Assembly (NCBI GenBank): GCA_002690045.1
Contig: NZDE01000013.1
Span: 186,001 to 250,000 of the forward strand
Source of the DNA: Alphaproteobacteria bacterium
GTDB taxonomy: Bacteria > Pseudomonadota > Alphaproteobacteria > Micavibrionales > Micavibrionaceae
DNA: 64,000 nucleotides
Direction of reading: 5' to 3'
This document shows, in pieces, positions 59,739 to 64,000 of this stretch; the first letter of the stretch is position 1, and the number at the start of each line of letters is the position of its first letter. The notes below the pieces were generated by a model. It saw only the letters and a program-made list of their open reading frames with translations, was not told the DNA's origin and searched no databases. The position numbers were made by a program, and so were the translations under genes.

Positions 59739-62717
59739 ATGCGCGTAAAACGAATCTTTCTAGGTGTTTTTCTTCTTGTCATCTCTGTTGTGGCTTTGGC
59801 TGCTGCTGCGCTGTTTAGTGGAGCAATATCAGGGGATAGCCTAAAGCCATATATTGTTGATACGGCGCAGGAGCGTTTGGGCTATAACATCGCGATTAAT
59901 GGGGATATTTCATATAAATTATGGCCTGCGCCGCATGTGCGCGTTAATGACATTGTCGTTGATAACGGGCAAACGGCTGCAGATAAGCTGTTTCAGGCTA
60001 GTGTTGCACAGGGGGATTTATACATATCCCTTGTAGATCTTCTCAAAGGCCGTTTTGTTGTCGATAATTTGAAATTGAATAAGCCTGATGTAAAAATGGC
60101 AGATGTTCATGCATGGCAGACACATAAAATAAGCGCACTTATGGATGCGCGTAAGACCAAAGCCCCTAAGGATAGTGCTGGTCAGTCATTTGCCTTACGT
60201 CATTTTGAGATTAGTGATGCATCATTGGTTCTAGGGTACGGCGAAACGGCTAAAGTCTTTAATGCCCTTAGCCTTAAGCTTACTCAGAATTTGCTACTTG
60301 GGCATTACGATTTGAATGCGCGTGTTTCACATGGCGAACAGAGCTTTGCTACGCAAATGAAGGTAAATATTCAGGATCTAGCGCAGAAAATTCTGGGGCT
60401 TGATGGGACTGTATCCGTACAAAATGACCGTGTTAAGTTAAGTGGCGCAGGTATATTTTCATGGCAAGATGGTTTATCTTATCAAGGTGAAACGCGTATT
60501 GATGTTTCAGGTTATGATATGCTTGCGCATATTTCGGCAGACAAGAAAGCGCAGCTGCGCACGATGCTATCCGTTCAGCAAGAGCGTGATGCGACCAATA
60601 GGCCTTATAAAATTCAAGCAACAGATTTGCAAATATCATCAGGGCAGTACAAATATAGCGGTAGCATTAAAGGCCGTTTAATGGATGGTGATAAGCTTGT
60701 CGTATTAGATGCCGATGTACATAGTAATTTAGATGCGGATATTGTTTTAGACAGTGTTGTTGCACGTATATTAGGAAATTTATCAGCTAAAACTCATGTT
60801 GAGTATAGTGCAAATACAAGCCTTGCGATCAACACATCAATTGATAGTTTACAGCATAAATTCAATATTGCGTTTAAGCGCCCAGAGGAGGCGGCTGCGG
60901 CTGATATAAAAATTAATTCGCCGCGCCTAAATGTTAGCGAGATTTATAAAAAACGCCAGGTCGTTGCCAAGGAAACAAAACCTTTATTCGATGTGTATTT
61001 AGAGCAGGGGCAAGATTACTTTCACGGTCTAGTACTGGATTATATTCGTAAGTTGCCTGTATTGCCGTATTCAAATTGGGATATCAATTTAGATAGTCTT
61101 ACATATCAGAAAAATACGCTCAAAAATGTGCATGCCAAATTTGCATTCGATAAAAGTGGAAATGTTGATGTGAGGCAGCTTGAAGGCCTATATAATGGCG
61201 TGGATAAAATACGCCTTAAAGGGCTGGTCGTAAATAGCGATAACGACCCACGTTATAATCTAGAATTAGGTTTTGGTATTAAAAAGCCATACGAAATCCT
61301 GTCTTATCTTCCTAATGGCGAAGCGGCGCTAACTTTGCGCTTATCTGGCGACTCAAAGGCTTATAACTGGACAGGGGATGTCGCGGTAGGTAAGAACATA
61401 TTGAATTTCAATGCGCTTCATAAGGCACAGCTGCCTAAAGATCATGCTTCATTACTGCTCCTTGATATTGATGCGCAAAGCCTATCTGCATTTTCAGACC
61501 ATCAGATGTTTAAACAGATGCTTGATGATGTGCATCTTAACGGTGCCGCTAAATTGCAGGCGCAGATTGGCGTATTAAAAGACAAGTCGGTTGAGGTTGA
61601 TTACCTTAAAGGTAAGATCGGTAATTCAGCGCTCGATGTTAGCGGTAGCGCTAAATTCGTGGCGCAAAAACAGGAATACGTATTGAAGCTAAAGACGGAT
61701 TATTTGCATTATACCCCGCGCCATAAACAAGGGAATAAGGGAAATACAGCAGGTTGGTCACGTAAAGAAATTACATGGCCTGTGGCGAGTAATATTAAAG
61801 CGAATGTTGATTTTGATGTCGCAAAATTGAAAATAGATCAAACCGTACTTAGCAATGTGAGTGGACAGCTATTACTATCAGACAAAACTGTCACACTAAA
61901 TGGTCTTGGCTTTGATGCATATGGCGGGAACATTTCTGCATCAGGTGGTTATAAGCTCGTAGAAAATGGGCGTTTAGATGCAAGTTATAAATTCACGGAT
62001 GTTGATTTTGGGGCGCTGTTAAAGGCCATAAAGAAAGATAACAAAGCCCCATTTGTTGAAGGGCGCTTTTCTGGGGATGGGGCGTTCCAAAGCACGGGGC
62101 GCAGTACATCTGGTTTGATATATGGACTGAATGGCAGCGGCAAAATTACAGGGCAGAGAACTGCCGTGAATGGCGTTGACCTAGCGAAGATTGGCCAAGT
62201 CTTGCGCTTAGATACGAAGCTAGAAAACAATTTAAGAGCCCTTGATGACTTAATGAATAATGCTATGCAGAAGGGGCAAACTGTATTTAATACGGTTAAT
62301 ATACCTTACAAGATTAGTGGTGGAATTATTCAATTGGATGACGCACGATTTGTAGCTGATGCTTTTGAGCTTTGGAGTAAAGGGCAGGTTTTACTTACAA
62401 ACCGTACGTTAGACATTAAAAACATGATCACTTATAAGGGGGATGCTACGGAAGCATTACCGCAAGTGGCCTTTACAGTTAAGGGGCCATTCAATGCACC
62501 AGTTAAAGATATAGCGAGCAGCGTTGTAGAAGAGTTTATTCGAAATAAAATTAACCGTAAACTAAACAAGGCGCTAAACAATGTGTTGCAAGATTTATTG
62601 CCAACACAGCAACAACAGCCAACTGCGCCTGCGAATGATAATCAGCAGACTGAACAACAGCCCCAAAAACAAATTGACCCAACACAGCTCATTTTGAAGC
62701 AGATATTGGGTCAATAA
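59739..62717 (+). CDS. AsmA family protein
   Basis: Inner-membrane-anchored, periplasm-spanning protein of the AsmA/YicH type, implicated in outer-membrane lipid homeostasis. N-terminal helix (IFLGVFLLVISVVALAAAAL) then the AsmA domain with RLGYNIAINGDISYKLWPAP. A long periplasmic region of repeated beta-strands follows, and the C-terminal conserved block is TVFNTVNIPYKISGGII and FELWSKGQVLL. The C-terminus is Gln/Pro-rich (PTQQQQPTAPANDN). 992 residues. No ribosome site is seen before the ATG at 59739, and a TATAAT overlaps it, so the start is uncertain. Confidence 0.93.
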   Translation: MRVKRIFLGVFLLVISVVALAAAALFSGAISGDSLKPYIVDTAQERLGYNIAINGDISYKLWPAPHVRVNDIVVDNGQTAADKLFQASVAQGDLYISLVDLLKGRFVVDNLKLNKPDVKMADVHAWQTHKISALMDARKTKAPKDSAGQSFALRHFEISDASLVLGYGETAKVFNALSLKLTQNLLLGHYDLNARVSHGEQSFATQMKVNIQDLAQKILGLDGTVSVQNDRVKLSGAGIFSWQDGLSYQGETRIDVSGYDMLAHISADKKAQLRTMLSVQQERDATNRPYKIQATDLQISSGQYKYSGSIKGRLMDGDKLVVLDADVHSNLDADIVLDSVVARILGNLSAKTHVEYSANTSLAINTSIDSLQHKFNIAFKRPEEAAAADIKINSPRLNVSEIYKKRQVVAKETKPLFDVYLEQGQDYFHGLVLDYIRKLPVLPYSNWDINLDSLTYQKNTLKNVHAKFAFDKSGNVDVRQLEGLYNGVDKIRLKGLVVNSDNDPRYNLELGFGIKKPYEILSYLPNGEAALTLRLSGDSKAYNWTGDVAVGKNILNFNALHKAQLPKDHASLLLLDIDAQSLSAFSDHQMFKQMLDDVHLNGAAKLQAQIGVLKDKSVEVDYLKGKIGNSALDVSGSAKFVAQKQEYVLKLKTDYLHYTPRHKQGNKGNTAGWSRKEITWPVASNIKANVDFDVAKLKIDQTVLSNVSGQLLLSDKTVTLNGLGFDAYGGNISASGGYKLVENGRLDASYKFTDVDFGALLKAIKKDNKAPFVEGRFSGDGAFQSTGRSTSGLIYGLNGSGKITGQRTAVNGVDLAKIGQVLRLDTKLENNLRALDDLMNNAMQKGQTVFNTVNIPYKISGGIIQLDDARFVADAFELWSKGQVLLTNRTLDIKNMITYKGDATEALPQVAFTVKGPFNAPVKDIASSVVEEFIRNKINRKLNKALNNVLQDLLPTQQQQPTAPANDNQQTEQQPQKQIDPTQLILKQILGQ

Positions 62718-62739
62718 ATCTTATTTATTTTAAAGCGTT

Positions 62740-63468
62740 TTACGCTGCCATATACTGGCCGCCATTGATCGAGAATGTTGATCCATTCACGAATGACGCG
62801 CGTTCACAGCATAGGTATAGCACCATTTCAGCAATTTCCTGTGGCTGGCCCATGCGACCCGCTGGGATTTGTTGAATAATGTTATCCAGTACCTTTGGGT
62901 TAATATGCGCGGTCATATCAGTTTCAATATAACCAGGGCAAATTGCGTTGACGGTAATGCCTTTTGGCGCGCTTTCAAGGGCAAGAGACTTGGTGAAGCC
63001 CAAAATGCCGGCTTTTGCCGCAGCATAGTTCGATTGACCAAGTTGACCTTTCTGCCCGTTGATAGAGCTGATATTAATGATGCGTCCACTTTGGCGTTCA
63101 CGCATGCCCGTAATTACCGCGCGGCACATGTTGAAACATGATGTAAGGTTGGTTTCAATGACGGCGTGCCAGTCATCTTCACCCATTTTGTGCATCATAC
63201 CATCACGTGTAATACCCGCATTGTTGATTAACACATCAATCGGCCCTAGCTCGGCTTCGATTTGTTTTTCAACTGCTTGGCATTGATCAAATTTTGATAC
63301 ATCAACTTTATATGTTTTTGCGCCTGTTTCAGCCTCACATTGCTTTGCTGCGTCATCATTACCGTAGTAAATTGCTGCAACTTTGTATCCTTCGCTTGTT
63401 AATGCGCGTGTAATTTCCAGACCGATACCCCGTGTACCGCCTGTAACGATAGCTATTTCGCCTACCAT
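62740..63468 (-). CDS. phaB: acetoacetyl-CoA reductase (NADPH)
   Basis: Reduces acetoacetyl-CoA to (R)-3-hydroxybutyryl-CoA for polyhydroxyalkanoate. Short-chain dehydrogenase fold: TGGTRGIG cofactor loop, NNAG, catalytic Ser (SSINGQKGQLGQ), Tyr-xxx-Lys (YAAAKAG). PhaB-typical MMHKMGEDDWHAVIETNLTS and GQSNYAAAKAGILGFTK are present. 242 residues from ATG 63468, preceded by AGGT; ATG 63480 is an upstream alternative. It lies downstream of phaA, the usual phaA-phaB order. Confidence 0.92.
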   Translation of the reverse strand: MVGEIAIVTGGTRGIGLEITRALTSEGYKVAAIYYGNDDAAKQCEAETGAKTYKVDVSKFDQCQAVEKQIEAELGPIDVLINNAGITRDGMMHKMGEDDWHAVIETNLTSCFNMCRAVITGMRERQSGRIINISSINGQKGQLGQSNYAAAKAGILGFTKSLALESAPKGITVNAICPGYIETDMTAHINPKVLDNIIQQIPAGRMGQPQEIAEMVLYLCCERASFVNGSTFSINGGQYMAA

Positions 63469-63563
63469 TTTAGACCTCATGATAAATTCCGTTTCTCGTA
63501 TGTCAGCAACTAGAGACTACGCTAGGTTTAATTTTAGTGATGTTTTTTTTAGTGTACTTTGTA

Positions 63564-64000
<437 letters not shown>

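Noticed and set aside
59735-59740. TATAAT overlapping the asmA ATG as its promoter
   Set aside because: It would start transcription inside the gene, removing the signal anchor; likely chance.

Overview
The window is chromosomal DNA of an alphaproteobacterium. ChpT (the histidine phosphotransferase of the CckA-ChpT-CtrA pathway), ExoD, the order uvrA - ssb - gyrA - coaD, a CheA with a C-terminal receiver domain, PhaA/PhaB and an alphaproteobacterial-type UvrA all point there. Base composition is moderate (about 43-47% G+C by eye). A deep-branching group such as the Micavibrionales or another Rhodospirillales-like lineage is my guess and is not proven. Roughly half of the genes are housekeeping and half are lineage-specific hypotheticals. 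No insertion sequence, phage, CRISPR array or rRNA operon is visible.

Layout. 1-3.2 kb: tail of an unknown gene, a small hypothetical, tRNA-Gly(GCC), a lipoprotein and membrane-anchored unknowns. 3.2-8.6 kb: uvrA, two unknowns and an MscS channel. 8.6-10.3 kb: a compact metal-homeostasis island: a divergent 32-residue Cys-rich metallothionein-like ORF, a perfect Zur-type box, a small exported Cys/His protein and a His-rich membrane protein. 10.3-15.2 kb: an M24 aminopeptidase, a membrane J-domain protein, and galU plus pgm/manB for sugar nucleotides. 15.2-22 kb: chpT and a chemotaxis operon cheA-cheW-cheY-cheB-cheR. 22-30 kb: purH with an anomalous 5' end, exoD, dsbB, a serine beta-lactamase-like hydrolase, a nitroreductase, glycerate 2-kinase, gamma-glutamyltransferase and rpsU. 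30-35 kb: a ClpA/B-like ATPase whose first AAA+ module is degenerate, and a gene split by an in-frame TAG. 35-47.5 kb: ssb, gyrA, carA, coaD and tRNA-Lys, interleaved with unknown small genes, a GFA protein, a DUF389 protein and a K+ channel. 47.6-58.1 kb: mostly accessory, with a P-loop-like protein, a 5-TM protein, a secreted repeat protein with a Q/N-rich tract, an M48 lipoprotein protease, a cold-shock protein and a large soluble protein with two degenerate GGDEF modules. 58.2-64 kb: DUF502 protein, a cNMP-binding protein without HTH, AsmA, phaB and the 3' part of phaA.

How the genes work together. The che operon holds a full excitation/adaptation core without a receptor gene, next to the CtrA phosphorelay component ChpT. 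galU and pgm feed UDP-glucose/mannose metabolism. phaA-phaB make 3-hydroxybutyryl-CoA for polyhydroxyalkanoate, with the synthase not in view. The best candidates for something new are the Zur-box metal island, the one-armed Clp ATPase, the amber-interrupted gene and the tandem degenerate GGDEF protein. Several genes (6706, 55392 and perhaps 12319) have a promoter so close to the ATG that leaderless mRNAs are likely.
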